From positions 1-20,799 of the forward strand of contig VBCQ01000083.1 in the NCBI GenBank assembly GCA_005882155.1: DNA of 20,799 bases, read 5' to 3'. This DNA comes from Betaproteobacteria bacterium (lineage in GTDB: Bacteria > Pseudomonadota > Gammaproteobacteria > Burkholderiales > Burkholderiaceae_C). The stretch's first letter is position 1. Every line of letters starts with the position of its first letter. Positions 14,284 to 20,799 of this stretch are shown one piece after another. Made by a program: the position numbers and the translations under genes. The notes below the pieces were generated by a model. That model was given only the letters and a program-made list of their open reading frames with translations, was not told where the DNA came from and searched no databases.

Positions 14284-15402
14284 TCACCCTGCTGGATAGA
14301 GCGCGCCCAAAACGCGCGGACCCGCGGCGCCGGTCACCGACGCGATGTTCCCCGGCTGCCGCTCGATGAACGCCTTGGCGAGCCAGGCGAACGCAGCCGC
14401 TTCGACCTGCGTTGCCGGGAGTCCCCAGTCGTCGGTGCGTTGCACCGCCTTCGTCGCGACCCGAGCCGCGACGCGGCTCATCAAGTGCAGGTTCAGCGCC
14501 CCGCCGCCACAAATCAGCAAGTGGCGTGCATCGGCGGCGTAGTGCTGCACCGCTTCGGCAGAAGCCCAAGCGGTGAGTTCGGCCAAGGTGGCTTGAACGT
14601 CCTGCGGCTGCGCCGACGTTCCCGCCAGCAGAAGGTCCAGCCATTCGGCATTGAACAGGTCTCGTCCGGTGCTCTTCGGCGGGCGCTGCTCGAAATAGTG
14701 CTCGGCCTGCATGCGGCTCAGAAGATCTGGAAGAATCTTGCCGCTGGCCGCCCATCCGCCATCGCGGTCAAAGGCCTCGCCGCGATGCCGTTGGCACCAC
14801 AGGTCCATCAGCGCGTTACCGGGTCCGCAGTCGAACCCGATCGTGTTGCCGTCGGCGCGAAGCGCACTCAGATTGCTGATGCCGCCGATGTTCAGCACGG
14901 CAACGGTTTCGCCGGCGCGGCCGAATACGGCGCGATGAAACGCCGGCACCAGCGGGGCACCCTGGCCGCCGGCTGCAACGTCGCGTGAGCGGAAGTCGGC
15001 TATGACGTCGATCTCCGCAAGCTCGGCCAGCAACGCGGGGCTGTTCAGCTGCAGCGTGTAGCCGGTGGCGTCGAATTCGCGCGGGCGATGGCGCACGGTC
15101 TGCCCGTGCACGCCGATGGCCTTGACTTCGTGCCGCTCCACGCCGCAGCGCGCCAGCAGATCGCTGACCACCGCCGCGCAGACCCGCGCCAAAGCATTGC
15201 CCGCCAGCGCTGCGCGGTGCAGCTCGTCAGCGCCCGAGCGGTTCAGTGCGAGCAACTCGCTCGCGAGCTCGGACGCGAAGGCGCGGTGGGCGTGCGCGCG
15301 AACCTGAAGCGGCAGCGATTCGCCGGGCGCGAAGTCGACGAGCACGCCATCGACCCCGTCGAGCGAGGTGCCGGACATCAGACCCAGATAGAAATTCGGC
15401 AT
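14284..15402 (-). CDS. anmK: Anhydro-N-acetylmuramic acid kinase
   Basis: A 372-residue kinase that opens 1,6-anhydro-MurNAc and phosphorylates it to MurNAc-6-phosphate, letting the cell recycle cell-wall fragments in the cytoplasm. Family marks: GLMSGTSLDGVDGVLVDF at the N-terminus (ATP/sugar site), GVHGQTVRHRP (about 98-108), DVIADFRSRDVAAGGQGAPL, LNIGGISNL, FDCGPGNALMD, and a late GGGALN motif. Length is typical. The ATG at 15402 matches the canonical N-terminus. It lies 81 bp downstream of the M23 peptidase gene on the same strand, but a hairpin between them suggests reduced read-through. It shares the terminator at 14252-14278 with erpA. Confidence 0.97.
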   Translation of the reverse strand: MPNFYLGLMSGTSLDGVDGVLVDFAPGESLPLQVRAHAHRAFASELASELLALNRSGADELHRAALAGNALARVCAAVVSDLLARCGVERHEVKAIGVHGQTVRHRPREFDATGYTLQLNSPALLAELAEIDVIADFRSRDVAAGGQGAPLVPAFHRAVFGRAGETVAVLNIGGISNLSALRADGNTIGFDCGPGNALMDLWCQRHRGEAFDRDGGWAASGKILPDLLSRMQAEHYFEQRPPKSTGRDLFNAEWLDLLLAGTSAQPQDVQATLAELTAWASAEAVQHYAADARHLLICGGGALNLHLMSRVAARVATKAVQRTDDWGLPATQVEAAAFAWLAKAFIERQPGNIASVTGAAGPRVLGALYPAG

Positions 15403-15435
15403 GCGCCGATTGTGCCCGCCGATGAAGCGACGAAT

Positions 15436-15459
15436 GAGAAAGGCCCGCGTCGCGGGCCT
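15436..15459 (-). terminator. Hairpin terminator or attenuator after the M23 peptidase gene
   Basis: On the minus strand an 8-bp perfect stem (AGGCCCGC / GCGGGCCT, 15441-15459) is followed by TTCTC, a weak T-tract. It starts 24 bp past the peptidase stop. It may be a partial terminator that lowers expression of anmK downstream. Confidence 0.55.
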
Positions 15460-15483
15460 CGGGTCAACGAGCGCGGACCTCGG

Positions 15484-16878
15484 TCATTCGGAATACGCGC
15501 TGCTGCGCGACACCGTCTCGGCCGCTTCGAGCTGCGCGCGCACGCCAAGTGCCAGCTGCGCGAACTGCGCCTTTGCGGTCGGGGCGAGCTGGATCGCTTC
15601 GGATGACTTCGCGATCGTGAGCGGGTTCTGCTGCTGTCCACGCAGCTTGACTTCGAAGTGCAAGTGCGGGCCCGTCGCCCAACCGGTCATGCCGACCGCG
15701 CCGACGCGCGCGCCTTGCTCGACGCGCTGGCCCTTGCGCACGTCGATGCGGCTCAAGTGCGCATAGACGGTCGAGCGCTCGTTGCTGTGCTTGATCTGGA
15801 CCACATTGCCATAGCCGTTCTGCCAGCCGGCGAAGTCGACGACGCCGTCGCCGACACTGCGCACTGCGGTGCCCATCGGGGCCCCGTAGTCGACGCCGTT
15901 GTGCTGCTTCCAGGTCTGCAGGATCGGATGAAAGCGCATCGCGAATCCCGAGGTCACGCGCGAAAACTCCATCGGACTGGCGAGGAACGCACGGCGCTTG
16001 CTCTCGCCGTTGATGTCGAAGTAGCCGCCCTTGCTGTCGGCACTTGCGTCCTTGAACCAAACGGCCGAATAGGTCTTGCCGTTGTTGACGAACTCGGCGG
16101 CCAGCACGCGGCCGGACGATTGATTCCAGGTGATCGGCTCGCCGTCGGCGGTCAGCGCTTCGTAGATGACGGTGAAGCGGTCACCGCGGCGCAGCTCGCG
16201 ATGGAAATCGATGTCGGTGCCGAAAATGTCGGCCATCTGGCTCGCGACCGGGTCCGGGATTCGGGCTTCGTCGGTGGCGGCGAACAGCGAATTGCGGATC
16301 GTGCCGCTGCCCATTCGCACTTGTGCCGCGAGCGGCGCCGTCTCGACACTGGCGCGCAGCTTGCCGTCGACACGACTGATGCGCAGCCGAGTGAAGTGGG
16401 TGCCGAACTGATCGCTGTTCTCGGCGGCCGATCGCGCGACCAGCTCTTCGAGCTCGCCCGACGCATCGACGCGCACTTGCACCATCTTGCCGGCGCGGCC
16501 GGCGAGGAGCTTGTGCGCGACCGCGTCGCTGCGAATGAAAACGGCTGCGTTCGGATCGTCGACATTGAGCCGGCGCAGCAAGCTGTCGGCGGTGTCGCTG
16601 CTGCGAGTCAGGTCGCTGCGGTACAGCTCGAGCTCGTGCTGCGCCAATGCGTCGAGTTGTGTCTGAACGTCGCTCGGCGTGACGCTTTCCGTCACGATGC
16701 GCCGTGGCAAGTCAGCCGCATCGGGCGCCATCGGAGCGATGCCGAACGCTGTCGCGCCAAAGCCGGCCAAGCCCATCACCACGACCGACATCAAGCTGCG
16801 CGGGTGGCGGGTGACGAACTGTCCGGTGCGCTGCGCGGCGTGGGCCCAAGCGCGTTCAAGAAGATTCAACGAACTCAA
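15484..16878 (-). CDS. M23 family peptidoglycan metallopeptidase (MepM-like)
   Basis: A 464-residue zinc endopeptidase expected to cut cross-links in peptidoglycan at the periplasmic side. Residues 24-50 hold HPRSLMSVVVMGLAGF, a single membrane anchor or uncleaved signal. The middle (about 215-255) resembles the OapA-like regulatory domain of MepM (IFGTDIDFHRELRRGDRF). The LytM/M23 domain, about 310-420, has the Zn ligands His326 and Asp330 (HNGVDYGAP) and His407, with His405, in HLHFEV, so it looks active. The start appears to be TTG at 16878: no ATG or GTG lies between it and the upstream in-frame stop, and the next internal Met sits within the membrane segment. The ribosome site is poor. 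anmK lies downstream on the same strand, which pairs wall cutting with wall recycling. Confidence 0.92.
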   Translation of the reverse strand: MSSLNLLERAWAHAAQRTGQFVTRHPRSLMSVVVMGLAGFGATAFGIAPMAPDAADLPRRIVTESVTPSDVQTQLDALAQHELELYRSDLTRSSDTADSLLRRLNVDDPNAAVFIRSDAVAHKLLAGRAGKMVQVRVDASGELEELVARSAAENSDQFGTHFTRLRISRVDGKLRASVETAPLAAQVRMGSGTIRNSLFAATDEARIPDPVASQMADIFGTDIDFHRELRRGDRFTVIYEALTADGEPITWNQSSGRVLAAEFVNNGKTYSAVWFKDASADSKGGYFDINGESKRRAFLASPMEFSRVTSGFAMRFHPILQTWKQHNGVDYGAPMGTAVRSVGDGVVDFAGWQNGYGNVVQIKHSNERSTVYAHLSRIDVRKGQRVEQGARVGAVGMTGWATGPHLHFEVKLRGQQQNPLTIAKSSEAIQLAPTAKAQFAQLALGVRAQLEAAETVSRSSAYSE

Positions 16879-16941
16879 TTTCTGATGGAGCGTCGTCGCT
16901 CGTTTGGCGAGCCTGCGCCGCTCGGCACATGCTCTGGTTGT

Positions 16942-16970
16942 TATTCACGACCCGAGGCGTCCACTAGAAT
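16942..16970 (+). promoter_or_regulatory. Candidate promoter of tyrS
   Basis: A good -10 TAGAAT (16965-16970) has only a poor -35, TATTCA (16942-16947), at 17 bp. It lies about 150 bp before the tyrS ATG. The gap 16879-17118 between the divergent peptidase gene and tyrS otherwise shows nothing I can name; no T-box-like leader was recognised. Confidence 0.4.
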
Positions 16971-17118
16971 CCGCAACGCTTCAAGTCCCCATCGGGATCG
17001 TGCTCAGCCGGGCCCCCAACGCCCGGCGCCAGCCGCCGCGCAGTATACCGGCCCTCGCTGCGGGTCCCATCCGTGAATCCCGCAATCCTGGCCCTTGGCC
17101 GCACCGCCCGCCGTTCCC

Positions 17119-18357
17119 ATGACCCAGCCCGCCGATCACGCTCCTGCTTACCCCGTCACCGATCGCGTCCTCGAGGCCATGGCGATCTCGAAGCGGCACT
17201 GTGACGAGCTGTTACCCGAAGCTGACTGGCTGGCCAAGCTGGCTCGCTCCGATGCAACAGGCGTGCCACTGCGAATCAAGCTCGGCCTCGACCCCACGGC
17301 GCCCGACATCCACATCGGCCACACGGTCGTGCTGAACAAGATGCGCGAGCTGCAGGACCTGGGTCATGAGGTGACGTTTCTGATCGGTGACTTCACGTCG
17401 ATGATCGGTGACCCGTCGGGGCGCAACGCCACCCGCCCACCGCTGACCCGCGAGCAGATCGCGGCCAACGCCAAGACCTACTATGCGCAGGCGAGCCTGG
17501 TGCTCGATCCGGACAAGACGAAGATTCGCTACAACTCCGAGTGGAGCGACCCGCTCGGCGCGCGCGGCATGATCGAGCTCGCAGCAAAGTACACGGTGGC
17601 GCGGATGATGGAGCGCAACGACTTCAGCGAGCGCTTCAAGGCCGGCACGCCGATTTCGGTTCACGAGTTCCTCTACCCGCTGATGCAGGGCTATGACTCG
17701 GTCGCGCTGAAGAGCGACCTCGAGCTCGGCGGCACCGACCAGAAGTTCAACCTGCTGGTGGGCCGCGCACTGCAAAGCGAATACGGCCAGGAGCCGCAGT
17801 GCATCTTGACGATGCCGCTGCTCGAGGGGCTTGACGGCGTCGAGAAGATGTCGAAGAGCAAGGGCAACTACATCGGCATCACCGAGCCGGCCAACGACAT
17901 GTTCGCCAAGCTGCTGTCGATCAGCGACACGCTGATGTGGCGCTACTTCACGCTGCTCAGCCGCCGCGGCGACGCCGAGATTGCGGCGCTGCAGCTCGAA
18001 GTGCAGGACGGGCGCAATCCGAAGGAAGTCAAGGTGCTGCTCGCCAAGGAAATCACGACGCGCTTTCACAGCGCTGCGGCAGCCGATGCGGCGGAGCAGG
18101 ACTTCGACAACCGCGCGAAGGGCGGCGTGCCCGACGAGATCGACGAGGTCGCGCTGAGCGGCGCGCCGCTGGCGATCGGCGCCTTGCTGAAGCAAGCGAA
18201 CCTGGCGCCGTCGACCAGCGAAGCGCTGCGCCTCGTCGATGGACGCGGCGTTCGCGTCGATGGTGCGGTGGTCAGCGACCGCGGCCTGAGGCTCGCTGCC
18301 GGTATCTACGTCGTGCAAGTTGGCAAGCGCAAGTTCGCCCGCGTCACTTTGCGCTGA
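17119..18357 (+). CDS. tyrS: Tyrosyl-tRNA synthetase (KMSKS type)
   Basis: A 412-residue class I enzyme that charges tRNA-Tyr with tyrosine in the cytoplasm. The catalytic signatures are HIGH (65-68, in DPTAPDIHIGHT) and KMSKS (243-247, in EKMSKSKGNYIGI), so this is the KMSKS-type TyrRS rather than the KFGKT type of E. coli TyrS. GDFTSMIGDPSGRN and LGGTDQKFNLLVGR are the tyrosine/AMP-site stretches. A C-terminal S4 RNA-binding domain follows (SEALRLVDGRGVRVDG to the end). A TTG 24 bp upstream is in frame, but the ATG at 17119 gives a normal N-terminus. The stop overlaps the next start (TGATG), so the CDF transporter gene is translationally coupled. Confidence 0.97.
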   Translation: MTQPADHAPAYPVTDRVLEAMAISKRHCDELLPEADWLAKLARSDATGVPLRIKLGLDPTAPDIHIGHTVVLNKMRELQDLGHEVTFLIGDFTSMIGDPSGRNATRPPLTREQIAANAKTYYAQASLVLDPDKTKIRYNSEWSDPLGARGMIELAAKYTVARMMERNDFSERFKAGTPISVHEFLYPLMQGYDSVALKSDLELGGTDQKFNLLVGRALQSEYGQEPQCILTMPLLEGLDGVEKMSKSKGNYIGITEPANDMFAKLLSISDTLMWRYFTLLSRRGDAEIAALQLEVQDGRNPKEVKVLLAKEITTRFHSAAAADAAEQDFDNRAKGGVPDEIDEVALSGAPLAIGALLKQANLAPSTSEALRLVDGRGVRVDGAVVSDRGLRLAAGIYVVQVGKRKFARVTLR

Positions 18358-19250
18358 TGCAGGTCAAGACGCTGCTCAAGCTGTCGGTGGTGGTGGCAGT
18401 CGTCACCATCGTGTTGAAGACGCTCGCCTGGTGGGTCACCGACTCGGTTGGCCTGCTGTCCGACGCGATGGAGTCGTTCGTCAACCTCGCGTCGGCTTTG
18501 TTCGCGATCGCGATGGTGACGATCGCGCAGCGGCCGGCCGACGACGACCATCCGTTCGGGCACACCAAGGCCGAGTATTTCTCCAGCGGTTTCGAAGGCT
18601 TGCTGATCGCCGGCGCGGCGGTCGGCATCATCTGGGCCGCGATCCATCGCTTCGTCGAGCCGCAGCCGCTGCAGGCGCTCGGCTGGGGTATCGCGCTGGC
18701 GGTGGTCAGCTCGGCGCTCAACGGCGTGCTCGCCTGGCGCATGCTGATCGTCTCGCGCCAGCGCCATTCGATCGCGCTCGAGGCCGATGCGCGGCATCTG
18801 ATCACCGACGTGTGGACCTCGGTCGGCGTCGTCGTCGGACTTTTTCTCGTCACGCTTACCGGCTGGGTCTGGCTCGACCCGGTGCTCGCGATCGGCGTCG
18901 CGCTCAACATCCTGCGCGAGGGATCGCGCCTCGCGTGGCGCTCGGTCGAGGGGCTGATGGACACCGCGGTCGAGCCCGACGTGCGCTCGCAGATCGATCG
19001 CACGCTGGCGCAATTCGCCCACCCTGCGATCCGCTTCGACCATGTGGTGACGCGCCGTGCCGGGCAACGCCGCTTTCTCGACTTGCACATGCACATGCCG
19101 GCGAGCTGGACGCTGGGGCGCGCGGCGGCTTTGCGCTCCGACGTCGAACAGGCCTTGATGAGCGAGGTGCCCGGCTTGCGCGCATCGATCCAGCTGCTGC
19201 CGAGCGACGTCGAGGCGCACTTCAACGACCCCGTGGACCCGCAGCTGTGA
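18357..19250 (+). CDS. Cation diffusion facilitator (CDF) metal transporter
   Basis: A 297-residue inner-membrane transporter that exports divalent metals (Zn, Fe, Mn or Co/Ni) in exchange for protons. Six hydrophobic helices span about residues 5-210, followed by a cytoplasmic ferredoxin-like C-terminal domain (about 212-290) containing DLHMHMPASW. In the transport site, helix 2 has LLSDAMESFVNL: Asp36 is present, but the place of the second FieF aspartate is Ser40. Helix 5 has the usual His147xxxAsp151 (EADARHLITDVWTS). This DAxES variant occurs in a CDF subgroup, so ion preference should not be copied from FieF. HPFGHTKAEYFSSGFEG is a strong family marker. The ATG overlaps the tyrS stop (TGATG), and its own stop overlaps the dtd start (GTGA). 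Confidence 0.92.
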   Translation: MQVKTLLKLSVVVAVVTIVLKTLAWWVTDSVGLLSDAMESFVNLASALFAIAMVTIAQRPADDDHPFGHTKAEYFSSGFEGLLIAGAAVGIIWAAIHRFVEPQPLQALGWGIALAVVSSALNGVLAWRMLIVSRQRHSIALEADARHLITDVWTSVGVVVGLFLVTLTGWVWLDPVLAIGVALNILREGSRLAWRSVEGLMDTAVEPDVRSQIDRTLAQFAHPAIRFDHVVTRRAGQRRFLDLHMHMPASWTLGRAAALRSDVEQALMSEVPGLRASIQLLPSDVEAHFNDPVDPQL

Positions 19251-19684
19251 TCGCGCTGGTTCAACGCGTTGCACAAGCGCATGTGGACATCGGCGGCGCG
19301 GTCGTCGGCGCGATCGGCCAGGGTCTGCTCGTCTTCGTCTGCGCCGAGCCGGCCGATACCGATGCGACGGCCGATAAGCTGGTCGCGAAGCTGCTGAAGC
19401 TGCGCGTGTTCTCGGACGACGCCGGCAAGATGAACCGCAGCGTCGTCGATGTGCAAGGCGGAATGCTGATCGTCAGCCAGTTCACGCTCGCCGCCGACAC
19501 GTCGGGCGGCAATCGGCCGAGCTTCACGAACGCCGCCGCGCCCGAGCTCGGAGAGCGACTCTACGAGCGCGTCCTCAGCACCGCGCGAAGCTTGCACGCC
19601 GACGTCGCATGCGGCGAGTTCGGCGCCGACATGCAGGTGCACCTCGTCAACGACGGACCGGTGACGATCCCGATTCGGGTCTGA
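19247..19684 (+). CDS. dtd: D-aminoacyl-tRNA deacylase
   Basis: A 145-residue enzyme that removes D-amino acids (classically D-Tyr) from mischarged tRNA and also glycine from tRNA-Ala. The sequence starts at a GTG (IALVQRVAQAHV follows) that overlaps the CDF stop as GTGA; an upstream open frame exists but is only the shadow of the transporter gene. Family marks: SQFTLAADTSGGNRPSF (the SQxxL motif at the active site) and the cross-subunit NDGPVTIPI near the C-terminus (GP-cis-Pro-type motif). Length equals the E. coli protein. Its place in one coupled unit with tyrS is functionally coherent because TyrRS is the main source of D-Tyr-tRNA. The stop codon directly abuts that of the convergent Bug gene. 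Confidence 0.96.
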   Translation: MIALVQRVAQAHVDIGGAVVGAIGQGLLVFVCAEPADTDATADKLVAKLLKLRVFSDDAGKMNRSVVDVQGGMLIVSQFTLAADTSGGNRPSFTNAAAPELGERLYERVLSTARSLHADVACGEFGADMQVHLVNDGPVTIPIRV

Positions 19685-20656
19685 TCAGTCGGCGTACTGC
19701 CCTGCCGCCTTGATCACCGGCCCCCATTTCGCGATCTCGGCTTCGACGAAGCGCTTGTGCTCGGCCGGGTTGAGTCGCGCGTCATTGACGATCACTGCAC
19801 CGAGCGCTTCCTCGCGCTTGACGAAGTCGGGGTCCTTCAGCGCGGCTCGCACGGCCGCGTTGATCTTTTCGGTGATCGGCTTCGGCGTGCCCTTCGGTGC
19901 GTACAGGCCTTGCCAAATCGTCACGTTGAAACCCTTCAATCCCGATTCGTCGAGGGTCGGCAGCTTGGCCAGCGCCGGTGTGCTTAGGCGCTTGCTGCTG
20001 GTGACCGCATAGGCCTTGACCTTGCCGGCTTCGATCTGCGTCGTGGTGTTTGTCGTCTGGTCGCACATCAGGTCGACCTGGCCGCCGAGCAAGTCGGTCA
20101 TCGCCGGGCCGGTGCCCTTGTACGGCACGGTCTGCATGTCGATCTTCACGCTGCTCTGGAACAGCAGCCCGCACAGATGCGAGGCTGAGCCGAGGCCGGC
20201 GTTGGCGAGGTTGATCTTGCCCTTGTTGGCCTCGAGCCATTTGACGAGTTCAGCGTAGTTGTTCGCCGGCAGCGAAGGCCTGCCGATCAGCGTCATCGGC
20301 ACCTCGTTGATCATGCCGAGGAACTCGAAGTCGTCGAGCACCTTGTATTGCATGTTGCGATACAGCGCCGGCGCAGTCGAAATTCCGATGTGAGCCAGCA
20401 GCAGCGTGTAGCCGTCGTTGGTCGCGCGCGCCACGCGCGTTGCGCCGAGCGTGCCGCCCGCGCCCCCCACGTTCTCGATGATGATCGTCGCGTTGCCGAG
20501 CGGCTTGCGCAGCGCTTCCGCGAGGTCGCGTGCCACTTTGTCGGTCGGGCCGCCGGCCGCGAACGGCACGACGATGGTGACCGGACGGTCAGGGTAATCG
20601 GCCAGCGCCGCCGGCGCGACCAGGGCGAGCAGGGTGGCCAATAGCAGGCGTTTCAT
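19685..20656 (-). CDS. Bug-family tripartite tricarboxylate transporter receptor
   Basis: A 323-residue periplasmic solute-binding protein of the Bug/TctC family, very numerous in Burkholderiales, that binds small carboxylates. Residues 1-19 are a signal peptide with cleavage at ALA-D. The mature start YPDRPVTIVVPFAAGGPTD is the family hallmark, and the loops contacting the ligand carboxylate (PFAAGGPTD near 30-38; NAGLGSASHL about 151-160) are present. GGAGGTLGATRVA and NVTIWQGLYAPKGTP are further family blocks. No TctA/TctB membrane genes are in the window, as is common for orphan Bug proteins. AAAGGGA precedes the ATG by 6 nt, within a small hairpin. The ligand cannot be told from sequence. 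Confidence 0.95.
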   Translation of the reverse strand: MKRLLLATLLALVAPAALADYPDRPVTIVVPFAAGGPTDKVARDLAEALRKPLGNATIIIENVGGAGGTLGATRVARATNDGYTLLLAHIGISTAPALYRNMQYKVLDDFEFLGMINEVPMTLIGRPSLPANNYAELVKWLEANKGKINLANAGLGSASHLCGLLFQSSVKIDMQTVPYKGTGPAMTDLLGGQVDLMCDQTTNTTTQIEAGKVKAYAVTSSKRLSTPALAKLPTLDESGLKGFNVTIWQGLYAPKGTPKPITEKINAAVRAALKDPDFVKREEALGAVIVNDARLNPAEHKRFVEAEIAKWGPVIKAAGQYAD

Positions 20657-20659
20657 CGC

Positions 20660-20681
20660 GAGTCCCTTTCGACGAGGACTC
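20660..20681 (-). promoter_or_regulatory. Small hairpin over the Bug gene ribosome site
   Basis: On the minus strand GAGTCC and GGACTC (6 bp, perfect) enclose a 10-nt loop. The ribosome site AAAGGGA straddles loop and stem, and the hairpin ends 3 nt before the ATG. It could mask translation, but six base pairs may also arise by chance. Confidence 0.3.
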
Positions 20682-20746
20682 TCATTGTCGACAGCACGCG
20701 ATGAGGCGGTATGGCGGGAACTACGTAAGAACCTATCCGTGAATAA

Positions 20747-20797
20747 GACGGCCCTGCGTTGCGACTACAAAGCGATGGATGCAAGGCGCGGGCCGAC
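20747..20797. repeat. Imperfect inverted repeat at the window edge
   Basis: GACGGCCCTGCGTTGC (20747-20762) is an imperfect inverse of GCAAGGCGCGGGCCGAC (20781-20797), with an 18-nt loop. It lies upstream of the Bug gene in non-coding sequence that runs off the window. It may be a dispersed palindromic (REP-like) repeat, the end of a mobile element, or a structured RNA; the window does not show enough to decide. No target-site duplication is visible. Confidence 0.45.
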
Positions 20798-20799
20798 GT

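Noticed and set aside
12803..14755. 650-codon minus-strand open frame across DUF6776, bactofilin, erpA and the end of anmK
   Set aside because: It runs antisense to three recognised genes and through a strong terminator; composition is Arg/Ala/Gly-rich as in GC-driven shadows.
15658..17076. 472-codon plus-strand frame antisense to the M23 peptidase
   Set aside because: The opposite strand encodes an M23 domain with intact zinc ligands; this frame shows no family motif.
16879..17118. Possible T-box or other tRNA-sensing leader before tyrS
   Set aside because: No T-box antiterminator sequence or terminator hairpin seen; T-boxes are also not expected in betaproteobacteria.
17212..18318. 368-codon minus-strand frame antisense to tyrS
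   Set aside because: tyrS is certain from HIGH and KMSKS; the antisense frame is a codon-bias shadow.
19682..19687. TGATCA joining the stops of dtd and the Bug gene, considered as a site
   Set aside because: Two TGA stop codons placed end to end on opposite strands produce this palindrome automatically.

Overview
The window is GC-rich, almost fully coding chromosomal DNA from a betaproteobacterium, most likely Burkholderiales (Rubrivivax/Leptothrix/Methylibium-like). The evidence is a Bug-type tricarboxylate-transporter receptor, a PEP-CTERM protein, and the block rplM-rpsI / erpA / anmK / M23 peptidase / tyrS, an order I recall from that group. I see no rRNA, tRNA, CRISPR array, prophage or complete insertion sequence. 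Nineteen protein genes are called.

Layout. (1) 1-2250, plus strand: the 3' part of a membrane-anchored metallophosphoesterase gene, then a secreted TIGR03118-type protein with a C-terminal PEP-CTERM anchor. (2) 2264-6575, minus strand: a tight four-gene run, transcribed leftward as Kef/CPA2-type antiporter, YbdK-type carboxylate-amine ligase, exported intradiol dioxygenase, PuuB/DadA-like FAD oxidase. (3) 6707-8667, plus: htpG behind a clear sigma-32-type heat-shock promoter. (4) 8671-11454, minus: srkA-type stress kinase, a membrane-anchored DUF2726 protein, and a GNAT acetyltransferase. (5) 11580-12660, plus: rplM-rpsI with an extended -10 promoter, a leader with a strong hairpin, and a terminator. 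(6) 12689-14278, plus: DUF6776 coiled-coil membrane protein, bactofilin and erpA, closed by a strong terminator. (7) 14284-16878, minus: anmK and an M23 peptidoglycan peptidase. (8) 17119-19684, plus: tyrS, a CDF metal transporter and dtd, joined by overlapping stop/start codons. (9) 19685-20656, minus: a Bug-family periplasmic receptor. An imperfect inverted repeat lies at the right edge.

Most of the content is housekeeping: heat shock, ribosome synthesis, Fe-S maturation, wall recycling, Tyr-tRNA charging and D-aminoacyl-tRNA clearance. The points that deserve a second look are the unusual four-gene run in region 2, the bactofilin/DUF6776/wall-enzyme neighbourhood, the CDF transporter placed between tyrS and dtd, the rplM leader hairpin, and the edge repeat. 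I found no convincing new defence or mobile system, and the long antisense reading frames are codon-bias shadows.
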